This document shows, in pieces, positions 33,184 to 41,660 of a DNA stretch of 64,000 nucleotides (positions are counted from its first letter, which is position 1; each line of letters opens with the position of its first letter). Made by a program: the position numbers and the translations under genes. The DNA is taken from contig NZ_CP073714.1 in NCBI RefSeq assembly GCF_023101145.1, forward strand, positions 2,170,001 through 2,234,000. The letters are read 5' to 3'. Source of the DNA: Paenibacillus pabuli (GTDB lineage Bacteria; Bacillota; Bacilli; Paenibacillales; Paenibacillaceae). The notes below the pieces were generated by a model that did not search any database, was not told where the DNA came from, and worked only from the letters and a program-made list of their open reading frames with translations.

Positions 33184-36100
33184 GTGGCGGAAACGATTAA
33201 GGGGATTAACGTTGTCATTGGTGCGGAAACAACGGGGCTTAGCAAAGCCTTATCCGATGTCAACAAGAAATCAAGGGACATCCAATCCGAACTAAAACAG
33301 GTTGAAAAGCTGCTGAAGTTAGATCCGGGTAATACGGAGTTGCTTGCTCAAAAGCAGAAACTGCTTGCAAGTTCTATCGGAAACACTCAGGAAAAGCTGA
33401 ACCGATTACGCCAAGTGCAGGAACAGGTGAATCAGCAGTTTGCCCGTGGGGACATTACCGAAGGCCAGTACCGAGCGTTTCAGCGTGAGGTCCAGAAGAC
33501 GGAGCAGGAGCTGCGCGGACTGAACAGCCGTTTGGATGAGACAACCCAAGAGATTGGAGATCAAGGCAAAAAGGTAAGTAAGCTGGGTCAGGATTACAAA
33601 GATGCTTTTGAGCAGGCCAAGCAATCACTGGGTAACAGCTTCGACCAGATGAAGAAAGTCGGCGCAGGCGTCACGGCGTTTGGCACGGGCTTGGCGGCCG
33701 GGCTAGGCGTTGCTGTAAAAAGTGCAGCGGACTTTGAACAAGGCATGGCAAATGCTTATTCCGTTATGGACCCGGCTGAGGTAAGTAAGTTCAAGGCCGA
33801 ACTGGAACAACTCGCTATCACCATGGGCGCGCAGACGAAGTACAGCGCGACCGAGGCTGCCCAAGGTATCGAAGAACTGATTAAAGCGGGTGTCAAGGTA
33901 CAAGACGTCATGAACGGCGGCTTGTCAGGTGCTTTGTCCTTGGCAACGGCTGGAGAATTGGAACTGGCGGATGCTGCTGAGATTGCATCTACAGCGCTCA
34001 ACGCCTTCAAATCCGATTCGCTTTCCGTCCAAGATGCGGCCGACATTTTGGCCGGGGCAGCGAACGCTTCAGCAACCAGCGTGAGCGAATTAAAATTCGG
34101 ATTGTCCCAATCGGCTTCTGTTGCCGCTTCAGTGGGCTTGTCCTTTAAAGATACAGCAACGGCTCTAGCGGCCTTTGCGCAAAATGGCTTGAAGGGGTCC
34201 GATGCGGGTACATCCCTCAAAACCATGCTTATGCGGCTACAGCCAACCACGGCAGATGCTTATGCCACGTTCAAGGATTTAGGGTTATTGACGCTGGACA
34301 CCGGGAAAGCCATGGAATACTTGTCGAAGCAAGGCATCAAACCAGCGGAAATGAGCATCGACGGTATTACCCAAGCATTAGCAACCTATATGGCCCGAGC
34401 AGACGGGGCCAAGACGGTAACAGGGAAGTACTTCAAGCAAGCGAAGGAAATGGCCGAGGCAAACGGCTGGGTGTATTCGTCGTTCTACGATGCCAACGGG
34501 TCACTCAAAGACATGTCCGAAATCGCTGGACTTCTGAACGAAAAAATGTCCGGTCTGAACGACATGCAGCGGCAAGCGGCCATGAATACGATGTTCGGAT
34601 CAGATGCGATCCGCGCGGGTAACATCCTCTATAAAGAGGGTGCCGAGGGGATCAACGCAATGGCAGCAGCCATGGATAAAATCGATGCTCAAATGGTTGC
34701 CGCGCAGAAGATGGATACCCTTAAAGGTGCGCTTGAAGAATTACGCGGGGCCATGGAGACGGCCCAGATTACCATTGGTAATGCGCTGATTCCAGCCCTG
34801 CGGAAAATTGTATCCACGGTGCAAGTCGTTGTCGATATGTTCAACAAGGTACCGGAGGGTGCAAAATCATTTATTGCAGTGCTGGGGGCTATCACGGCAG
34901 CCTTGGCGCTCATTGCGGGGCCACTTCTGATCCTGATTGGATTTATACCGCAGATTGCGGCGGGGCTGACGATGCTTACACCGATGTTCACGGCACTTTG
35001 GACGGCCATCACAGGTCCAATCGGTATTGTTGTCGCAGCCATCGCCGCTGTCGCTGTCGGACTAACATATTTGTACAAGACCAACGAAACGGTAAGGGAC
35101 GCACTGAATGCAGCTTGGCAAGCCATCAAATCGGCAGCCGAGGCTGTTTTTGGTGCGCTCAAGTCGTTTTGGGCCACATGGGGCGGAGAGATCACCGGAC
35201 TATTCAACACACTATGGAACGGCGTCAAGCTGGTCTTTAACACGGTGTTAAAAGCCCTATCTGAAGTTGTGAAATCCATCTTTGCCGGGATTAAGTCGTT
35301 CTGGGCCACCTGGGGCAATGACATTACGGCTTTCTTCAAAGCCACCTGGGCAACTCTGACATTGATGTTCAATACCGTGTTCAAGGCTTACTTTGAATTG
35401 GTCAAGTTCATCTTCAACGAGATTAAAGCGTTCTGGGAAAAATGGGGTTCCACGATCACAGCCGCATTCAAGGGCGTGTTCGAAATTCTCAAGACGATAT
35501 TCAGCACGACATTCAACGTGATCTTCACGGTCGTTAAGACCATATTCAACAACCTGAAGGCGTTTTGGGATACGTGGGGAGCCACCATTACAACGGTCTT
35601 CCGAACGGTGTTTAATGTGGTGAAATCCGTCTTCTCGGGTGCTTGGAATGCCATCAAGATCATTGTGGAAACCGTAATCGGTGTGATATCCGGTATTATC
35701 AATGCATGGTTGGCTATCTTCAAAGGTGATTGGGCCGGGGCTTGGAATGCAGCCAAGGGCGTAGTAGAAACCGTCTGGAAAGGTATCACAGGCATTTTCA
35801 AAAATGCGTTCAATACGATGAAAGATGTTGGGAAGAACATCATTCAAGGTCTGGTGCAGGGTATTGCGAACATGAAGGATGTCGTTGTCCAGAAGGCTAA
35901 GGAAATTTCGGAAGCCATTGGTGGTTTCTTCAAGAAGTTTTTTGATATCCACTCTCCATCCCGTCTGACAACTGGATACGGTGAAAACATCGGCCAAGGT
36001 TTGGCAAACGGGATAAGCAATAAGACCAAGACAGCGGAAAAGGCAGCCAAGGAGACGGCCACGAAGGTTAACAAGGCTTTCAAGGATGCGTTCGCCACAG

Positions 36101-37635
36101 CGCAGTACAATTTCAAAATGGGCAATCTGGACACTGCTGGTTATGTAGCGGCTTTGGAAAAGGTGAAGTCTTCTTATGCCAAAACGTCAGCTCAAGTTCA
36201 GAAGGTAACCCTTGAGATCAAGAAAGCGCACGAGCAGCAAACCAAGTCAGCCGAGAAGGCAGCCAAGGATTCATTCGCTGCATCCAAGGCGTACATTGAT
36301 GCCAGAGCATCGACGGGCAAGGTTACGCTGGAGCAAGAGCTTGCCATGTGGGAGAAGGTCCAAGCCAAGTATAAGGCTGGAACTGCGCAGCATATTGCGG
36401 CGGAGAAGGAAGCCTATAAGATCAAGCAGGAACTGGCAAAAGCAAGCTTCCAGTCTTCGAAGGATTATATTGAAAAGGCGGCAGCCGCTAATGAAATGTC
36501 TCTTACTCAGCAGTTATCTGCATGGGAACGGGTGCAGGCCAGATACAAAGCTGGTTCCGCTGAAGCCGAGGCTGCGGAAGAAGCAGCAGGCAAGGTCAAA
36601 CTAGAGATATACAACCAGCTCACCCAAGCCAGTGAGGACTTCTTGGCGAAGACGAAAGAGGTTAACGCAAATGTCGCCGCTGAAGAATTGCGTCTTAACG
36701 GCGTGTATGAACAAGCGGTAGAGCAGCGGGCCAAGGCTATCAACGACTTTGCGGGATTGTTTGACGAAGTGGTTGCGAAATCCGAGACGTCCGGCCAGCA
36801 GCTTCTCGACAACCTTCGCGGCCAAGTGGATTATCTGGCTACGTGGGCATCTAATATTGAAACGCTGGCCGCGCGAGGCATTGACAAGGGTCTACTGGAA
36901 GAATTGCGGCAGATGGGTCCGAAGGCAGCTCCTGAGCTGGCTGCGCTCAATACACTGACGGACGAACAGCTTGCGGAGTACACCGGACTGTGGAAAACCA
37001 AATCGGCAGAGTCGCGAGCTATTGCCGTGCAAGAGCTGACCGGGTTACGTGAGGATACAGACAAGCAGATTACTCAGCTTCGCGCAGATGCTGCCACTCA
37101 ACTGGATGGACTCAAGGCTGATTTTGATGCAAAGGTGAAAGCGATCCGGGTCGGCACTACGAACCAGTTCAATGCGATGAAATCCGACTTGCCCAACATC
37201 GGTAAACAGGCTATGCAGGGATTACTTGATGGTCTGGCTTCCATGCAGGGTGCGGTGCAGGCCAAAGCGCAACAAATAGCCGATTCGGTGCGAACGACTA
37301 TGCAGAAGGCGCTGGACATCCATTCTCCGTCCCGTGAAATGAAATGGATCGGAGAAATGGCCGGACAAGGGCTTGTGCAAGGTATGGCAAGCATGATGTC
37401 CAATGTACAGCGGCAGGCGCGGGAAATGGCCGAAGCGGTACAACCGTCTGTCGGTTCTTCTTCCGGGGGCGGAACTGATTCAGGTCCTGTAAGTCTGAAT
37501 ATGGAAGGGTTGTTTGCGGGTGCGGTGTTTAGTGTGCGGAGCGACGAAGACATCCGGGCATTGGCGAAAGAAATGGCAATGGAAATGTACGCTCTCACAC
37601 AACAAGCCACACGAGGTACAGGAGGTTCACGATGA
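33184..37635 (+). CDS. Tail tape measure protein
   Basis: A protein of 1483 residues from GTG 33184 (AGGTGG six bases upstream). Order: coiled coil (1-150); TP901-type tape-measure core (about 180-350; YSATEAAQGIEELIKAGVKV); hydrophobic segments (about 560-650); four tandem 44-residue repeats (35158-35685); coiled coils; two copies of the DIHSPSR motif. It sets tail length: at about 0.15 nm per residue a tail near 220 nm would follow. No peptidoglycan hydrolase domain is seen. Overlaps the next gene by four bases. Confidence 0.93.
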   Translation: MAETIKGINVVIGAETTGLSKALSDVNKKSRDIQSELKQVEKLLKLDPGNTELLAQKQKLLASSIGNTQEKLNRLRQVQEQVNQQFARGDITEGQYRAFQREVQKTEQELRGLNSRLDETTQEIGDQGKKVSKLGQDYKDAFEQAKQSLGNSFDQMKKVGAGVTAFGTGLAAGLGVAVKSAADFEQGMANAYSVMDPAEVSKFKAELEQLAITMGAQTKYSATEAAQGIEELIKAGVKVQDVMNGGLSGALSLATAGELELADAAEIASTALNAFKSDSLSVQDAADILAGAANASATSVSELKFGLSQSASVAASVGLSFKDTATALAAFAQNGLKGSDAGTSLKTMLMRLQPTTADAYATFKDLGLLTLDTGKAMEYLSKQGIKPAEMSIDGITQALATYMARADGAKTVTGKYFKQAKEMAEANGWVYSSFYDANGSLKDMSEIAGLLNEKMSGLNDMQRQAAMNTMFGSDAIRAGNILYKEGAEGINAMAAAMDKIDAQMVAAQKMDTLKGALEELRGAMETAQITIGNALIPALRKIVSTVQVVVDMFNKVPEGAKSFIAVLGAITAALALIAGPLLILIGFIPQIAAGLTMLTPMFTALWTAITGPIGIVVAAIAAVAVGLTYLYKTNETVRDALNAAWQAIKSAAEAVFGALKSFWATWGGEITGLFNTLWNGVKLVFNTVLKALSEVVKSIFAGIKSFWATWGNDITAFFKATWATLTLMFNTVFKAYFELVKFIFNEIKAFWEKWGSTITAAFKGVFEILKTIFSTTFNVIFTVVKTIFNNLKAFWDTWGATITTVFRTVFNVVKSVFSGAWNAIKIIVETVIGVISGIINAWLAIFKGDWAGAWNAAKGVVETVWKGITGIFKNAFNTMKDVGKNIIQGLVQGIANMKDVVVQKAKEISEAIGGFFKKFFDIHSPSRLTTGYGENIGQGLANGISNKTKTAEKAAKETATKVNKAFKDAFATAQYNFKMGNLDTAGYVAALEKVKSSYAKTSAQVQKVTLEIKKAHEQQTKSAEKAAKDSFAASKAYIDARASTGKVTLEQELAMWEKVQAKYKAGTAQHIAAEKEAYKIKQELAKASFQSSKDYIEKAAAANEMSLTQQLSAWERVQARYKAGSAEAEAAEEAAGKVKLEIYNQLTQASEDFLAKTKEVNANVAAEELRLNGVYEQAVEQRAKAINDFAGLFDEVVAKSETSGQQLLDNLRGQVDYLATWASNIETLAARGIDKGLLEELRQMGPKAAPELAALNTLTDEQLAEYTGLWKTKSAESRAIAVQELTGLREDTDKQITQLRADAATQLDGLKADFDAKVKAIRVGTTNQFNAMKSDLPNIGKQAMQGLLDGLASMQGAVQAKAQQIADSVRTTMQKALDIHSPSREMKWIGEMAGQGLVQGMASMMSNVQRQAREMAEAVQPSVGSSSGGGTDSGPVSLNMEGLFAGAVFSVRSDEDIRALAKEMAMEMYALTQQATRGTGGSR
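35158..35685 (+). repeat. Four tandem 132-bp repeats within the tape measure gene
   Basis: Repeat units start at 35158, 35290, 35422 and 35554, each encoding 44 residues that begin (L/I)K(S/A)FW--WG--IT. Units 1 and 2 share KSFWATWG; the fourth is the most diverged. The spacing is exact to the base. Confidence 0.85.
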
Positions 37636-38201
37636 GTAACGAAATGATATGGCTTGGCGGGAAGTCCAACATAGAGTTGGGCTTCTTGGTGCGTGGTACG
37701 TCCCGGCGTCCTGGTCTACCGGATACGGTGGATCGGACGCTGAACATCCCTGGACGTAATGGACAATACAATTACGGGGCCGATATCGGGGCAAGGACGT
37801 TTGTTTATGACTGCGCGATGATTACCAAGGACTATATGGCGTTACAGCAGGCCGTTATGGGTTTGGCGTCCCATTTAGTGGACAGTTACGGAAAACCGCG
37901 CAAACTCGAACTGAGACAGCGAGAGAGGCCAAATCAGGCGTTCGCCGTGCAACTGACGGGTAGTTTTGATCCTGAACGGATCATGGGACTCGGGATGTTC
38001 TCTCTATCCCTGATTGCTCATGATCCATTTGCCTATGGTCTGGAGCAAATCGAAGAGGTGTTAATAACGACATCGCCTTACAAACAACAAGTCGTCAGTA
38101 AAGGCAATGTTCGAACCGCTCCGTTAATTGTCATTACAAACCAAGGAAACAAGGCGCTCAGCCGATTACGTATAACCAATGAATATTTATTAGAGGGGTG
38201 A
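37632..38201 (+). CDS. Distal tail protein (Dit), N-terminal domain only
   Basis: A protein of 189 residues matching the N-terminal part of Sipho_tail/Dit proteins (TLNIPGRNGQYNYGADIGAR, LMG-type LGMFSLSLIAHDPFAY). It stops after APLIVITNQGNKALSRLRIT, where full Dit proteins continue into a C-terminal beta domain. That missing part appears in the gene at 41132-41650, beyond a tail-fibre cassette. Dit forms the hub joining tail tube and baseplate. Confidence 0.82.
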   Translation: MSNEMIWLGGKSNIELGFLVRGTSRRPGLPDTVDRTLNIPGRNGQYNYGADIGARTFVYDCAMITKDYMALQQAVMGLASHLVDSYGKPRKLELRQRERPNQAFAVQLTGSFDPERIMGLGMFSLSLIAHDPFAYGLEQIEEVLITTSPYKQQVVSKGNVRTAPLIVITNQGNKALSRLRITNEYLLEG

Positions 38202-38207
38202 TCGTTT

Positions 38208-38603
38208 ATGAACATGTCAAATTATTTAGCAAACGCTTTACTTAATCAGGTTTTCCGTAATACAGCATGGACAAGACCGACCACGATTTATGTTGCGCTT
38301 TATACAACGAACCCAACAGCGGCCGATACAGGACAGGAAGTTTCGGGCGGTGGGTATACACGGCTCCCAATCGTGTTTGGTCCTCCGGCGATCGAAGGCG
38401 GAAAGCCAACAATCAAGAACATTGCGGATATTGCATTTGCTATTGCCACGGCTTCGTGGGGCACAGTGTCGCACATAGGAACGCGAGATGCGGCTACTGG
38501 TGGTAATCTCTTGTACTTTGGTCCTTTGGATTCACCACGTAGCATTCTGGCAAATGACGTTTTCAAACTATTAACCGGATCGGTTGCGCACACATTGACA
38601 TAA
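38208..38603 (+). CDS. Phage tail fibre/tail tip protein
   Basis: A protein of 131 residues of a widespread pattern: NYLANALLNQVFRNT, TIYVALYTTNPTAADTGQEV, WGTVSHIGTRDAATGGNLLY. Such proteins are annotated as tail fibre proteins in many phages; direct proof of role is thin. GAGGGGTGAT precedes the ATG. Confidence 0.75.
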   Translation: MNMSNYLANALLNQVFRNTAWTRPTTIYVALYTTNPTAADTGQEVSGGGYTRLPIVFGPPAIEGGKPTIKNIADIAFAIATASWGTVSHIGTRDAATGGNLLYFGPLDSPRSILANDVFKLLTGSVAHTLT

Positions 38604-38616
38604 GGAGGTATGACCA

Positions 38617-40530
38617 ATGTTCGAAACAATGTATCCGGCAGCAGTCAACAGCAGGCAGACGGAGCTGGCGGCGGCTATTGACGATATTCAAACCAGTTTC
38701 ATGGTGCTGGACGGTTCTGTATTACCTCCAGCACCCAATGAACTCACGATTGGTACGGATGAATCAGCCGAGACCATTAAATATGAAGGGCTGAGCGGTA
38801 ACGAGCTTACAGGCGTTACCAGAGGGTTTGAAGGTGTCGCTAAATCGTGGGCGGCAGGAACAAAGCTTGGTAGATACTTCACGGCATACGATCATGATAC
38901 GTTTCGGGGAAATATTGAAGATTTGAACGTCAGGCTCAACAACATCCCTGCGCCCATGGATGCTTCTCTAACAGATAAGGGTATCGTCCAACTGTCCAAT
39001 AAAGTGAATGGCACATCCCAAAATCTAGCTGCTACTGAAAAGGCGGTTAATGATACAAGGTTGAGTATTGTAAACGACTATATCCGGCAGCCAGGTTACG
39101 CCGTTACAACCGGAACAGCTACAGCTTACGTGGTTACACTTGATCCAGTGCCCGCATCATTGCCTGCTGGATTTGGGATTACGATTGTCCCTCATGTAGC
39201 AAGTGGGGCAGCACCTACACTCAATGTAAATGGACTTGGTGCCATTCCTCTTAAAAAACAAGATGGCACTGCGTACGCTGCTGGTGATCTACTGGCGGGG
39301 AAACCCTACAGCTTCCGGCGTGTTGGATCGGATTTTTTGGCAGATAGTGGCGGAAGGGAGGTGGAAATACCCGGCCAAACAGAGATGACCGTGACCTATA
39401 GCGAGGATATCGCACAGGGAGATATGGTAAGGATCTACACAGAACCGAATTATAGACTACCAGACTTGAGTGAACGCCCAAGCGCAGGAGTCGCAGTTTT
39501 GGCTATTTCAAGTGACGATAACTATCTAGTCGTATCGCCGTCTGCCTCGCCGTTCTATGCTTTTTACAAACGATCAGGAGATACGTTTGTAAAACTACCC
39601 AACCCGACGATCCTGCCATCTGTTGGAGCTACGAGTCTACGGTTTTCTTCAGATGGAGTCTACTTATATGTAGGACTTACTACCGCGCCATTTCTGATGG
39701 TGTACAAACGTTCAGGTGACACATTTACCAAACAAGCTGACCCAAACATTCTGCCGCCTGATTTAGCTTCTGGTATAAAGATATCAAATGACGGTATTTA
39801 TGTATCTGTGAGTTGTAGATCCACACCCTACATTATATTTTACAAACGATCAGGAGATACGCTCATAAAATTATCTGACCCGATGATCATGCCCCCGGTA
39901 TTTTCGTCTTATGTAGACCTATCAGATGACGGCAAATATTACGCTTGGACAACCAATAGCTCATCAACTACGACACGCCTTATGCTCTACGAGCGCACAG
40001 GAGACACTTTTGCAAAAATACCAGATCCTAGTGAAGTGCCAATAACTGGCGTGAGAAGTTGCAGCTTTGCGCCCGGCGCAAAGTATTTAACCATAGGGCC
40101 GGGTGTTATGCCTTACCTTTGGACCTATAAACGTACAGAATCCGAATTTATTAAAATGGATGATATGAAAGAAAATCTTTCAGGTGTTCCGAACGATATT
40201 AGCTATTACGATAATGGATCGCGGCTAATGGTGTGGTTAACTGATCGCCCTTATTTAGTAGCTTTAAAGTCTGACAAGATGATGTACAAATTAACCGCAT
40301 GGGACGGTCCTCTTGCTAGTATTAATACTTTTGTTGTAGGTAAAGAATTTATTGTAGTGGGTAAGTTCGGGACTCCGTTCTTGGAATTATATAAGATACG
40401 AAAACCTACGGTGAGAAAAATTAACAATATAGCGGCTTTAATGTCAGTCAATGATGTGGATGCCATTGGTTACGCAAAAGAGAGCGGAGCGGCTGGGGAT
40501 AGCCGGAAAATTATCGCTCTAATCAAATAG
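38617..40530 (+). CDS. Tail fibre with C-terminal beta-propeller, probable receptor-binding protein
   Basis: A protein of 637 residues. Residues 1-110 attach to the tail (ELAAAIDDIQTSFMVLDGSV, EGLSGNELTGVTRGFEG). A phage-fibre linker follows (SLTDKGIVQLSNKVNG), then GFGITIVPHVASGAAPTLNV. Residues from about 270 on hold six or seven repeats of ~47 residues with the signature FY-KRSGDTF-KL-DP, the blades of a beta-propeller. TAAGGAGG precedes the ATG. Host-surface recognition is inferred. Confidence 0.8.
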   Translation: MFETMYPAAVNSRQTELAAAIDDIQTSFMVLDGSVLPPAPNELTIGTDESAETIKYEGLSGNELTGVTRGFEGVAKSWAAGTKLGRYFTAYDHDTFRGNIEDLNVRLNNIPAPMDASLTDKGIVQLSNKVNGTSQNLAATEKAVNDTRLSIVNDYIRQPGYAVTTGTATAYVVTLDPVPASLPAGFGITIVPHVASGAAPTLNVNGLGAIPLKKQDGTAYAAGDLLAGKPYSFRRVGSDFLADSGGREVEIPGQTEMTVTYSEDIAQGDMVRIYTEPNYRLPDLSERPSAGVAVLAISSDDNYLVVSPSASPFYAFYKRSGDTFVKLPNPTILPSVGATSLRFSSDGVYLYVGLTTAPFLMVYKRSGDTFTKQADPNILPPDLASGIKISNDGIYVSVSCRSTPYIIFYKRSGDTLIKLSDPMIMPPVFSSYVDLSDDGKYYAWTTNSSSTTTRLMLYERTGDTFAKIPDPSEVPITGVRSCSFAPGAKYLTIGPGVMPYLWTYKRTESEFIKMDDMKENLSGVPNDISYYDNGSRLMVWLTDRPYLVALKSDKMMYKLTAWDGPLASINTFVVGKEFIVVGKFGTPFLELYKIRKPTVRKINNIAALMSVNDVDAIGYAKESGAAGDSRKIIALIK

Positions 40531-40540
40531 GAGGTGCGAC

Positions 40541-40873
40541 ATGAAGTTTTATATCAAATTGGACGGAGATATCATCCGTGACATCATCGAATACCCATAT
40601 CAGGGTTACCAAGAGGTTGAGATCCCAACACCACTACCGATTGGAATTAACGGCGGATACTATCGCTGGCAGGATGGACAGGCGGTGCTGGATCAAGCGC
40701 TCAAGGATGAGGTGGACAAAGCCAGCAGACCTATTGAGTACGTTGAACTGGAGCAAAGGTTGGCAGCTTCCGAAGCCGAAACTGCACAGTTAAAAGTGGA
40801 AAGCAACGCAAACCAACTCGCTCTCATGGAATTGCACATGATGCTACTGAGTGTGTTGCCAGATGAGGATTAA
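40541..40873 (+). CDS. Tail fibre accessory protein (XkdW-like)
   Basis: A protein of 110 residues: an N-terminal small beta part (KFYIKLDGDIIRDIIEYP, YYRWQDGQAVLD) and a C-terminal coiled coil. Position after the fibre gene resembles XkdW-type proteins of PBSX-like phages; likely a fibre chaperone or attachment protein. AGGAGGTGCG precedes the ATG. Confidence 0.65.
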   Translation: MKFYIKLDGDIIRDIIEYPYQGYQEVEIPTPLPIGINGGYYRWQDGQAVLDQALKDEVDKASRPIEYVELEQRLAASEAETAQLKVESNANQLALMELHMMLLSVLPDED

Positions 40874-40928
40874 GCTTGCCAGTCTGCTGATCCGTTGGGC
40901 TGTAGCACTCGCGAAAGGGGGTGACACC

Positions 40929-41060
40929 ATGCTAGTAGTATACGTAATGATGATCCATAAAGGCTTGATCAAGCTGGAGCAAGTGCCAGCAGGCAGCCGT
41001 GATCAAGTGGCCGCAGCTTTGCAGGCGGGAGACATGGACCAAAACGGAAATATCGTGTAA
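40929..41060 (+). CDS. XkdX-like small protein
   Basis: A protein of 43 residues (MLVVYVMMIHKGLIKLEQVP...), with the KGLI-LEQV pattern of XkdX. Starts at ATG 40929 after GGGGGTGACACC. Upstream extension to ATG 40863 would overlap the previous gene and lacks a ribosome site. Confidence 0.6.
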   Translation: MLVVYVMMIHKGLIKLEQVPAGSRDQVAAALQAGDMDQNGNIV

Positions 41061-41063
41061 CAG

Positions 41064-41090
41064 GCGTTCCGACATCGGAGCGCTATTTTT
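41064..41090 (+). terminator. Rho-independent terminator at the end of the tail-fibre cassette
   Basis: The stem GCGTTCCGA/TCGGAGCGC (one T-G pair) with a 2-base loop CA is followed by TATTTTT. It closes the cassette 38208-41060. Confidence 0.75.
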
Positions 41091-41131
41091 GTGCCCTCTG
41101 ATAAGTTCAGGGGGCTGAAGGAGGGAAGGCC

Positions 41132-41650
41132 GTGTTTAACCGGGGAGCTTTTAACCGTATGGCGTTTAACCGACAGATATCTGTATTCGTCTTTGGCAGA
41201 GCGGTACTGAATGGGGTGGGAGGGTTAACCGCTGCTTCCAGTGCAGAAATGACAGGGACCGTAACTATGGACGGTGTAGGTGAACTGCATGCGGATTTTG
41301 TCCGTGAAATATCCAATGCGGCGAAGTTGGACGGTGAAGGCGGCCTTTCTGCTACCTTCATTCGTGAACGACTACAAAAAGCAATCATGCACGGGGTCGG
41401 CACCTTAAAAGCAAACGGCAGCCGTTTCCATGTTGACTATATAGATTATGTAGGACTGATTAACCCAGGTGACCGAATTATCATAGATTCCAAAAACCTG
41501 AAAGTGACGAAAAACGGAAGCAATGCCCTGTTCAATATGCAGGGCAATTTCTTTGATTTGAACCTTGGCAACAACACAATCACATATACGGACCCGGACA
41601 CTGGCCGATCCGTGTTAATGCGGATTACATTCCAGGATCGATTCGTATAG
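41132..41650 (+). CDS. Dit C-terminal-domain protein with GVG repeats
   Basis: A protein of 172 residues from GTG after AAGGAGGG. It starts with FNR repeats (MFNRGAFNRMAFNRQ). Next are three or four copies of an ~28-residue unit with M-GVG-L-A. The C-terminal ~65 residues match the end of Dit proteins (NPGDRIIIDSKNLKVTKNG, GNFFDLNLGNNTITYT). With the N-terminal Dit at 37632-38201 it would make one ordinary long Dit. Confidence 0.72.
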   Translation: MFNRGAFNRMAFNRQISVFVFGRAVLNGVGGLTAASSAEMTGTVTMDGVGELHADFVREISNAAKLDGEGGLSATFIRERLQKAIMHGVGTLKANGSRFHVDYIDYVGLINPGDRIIIDSKNLKVTKNGSNALFNMQGNFFDLNLGNNTITYTDPDTGRSVLMRITFQDRFV

Positions 41651-41660
41651 GAGGCAAGAA

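Noticed and set aside
35158-35685. Regular repeats as a CRISPR array
   Set aside because: The 132-bp units are in frame inside the tape measure gene and encode similar peptides; there are no short identical repeats with unique spacers.
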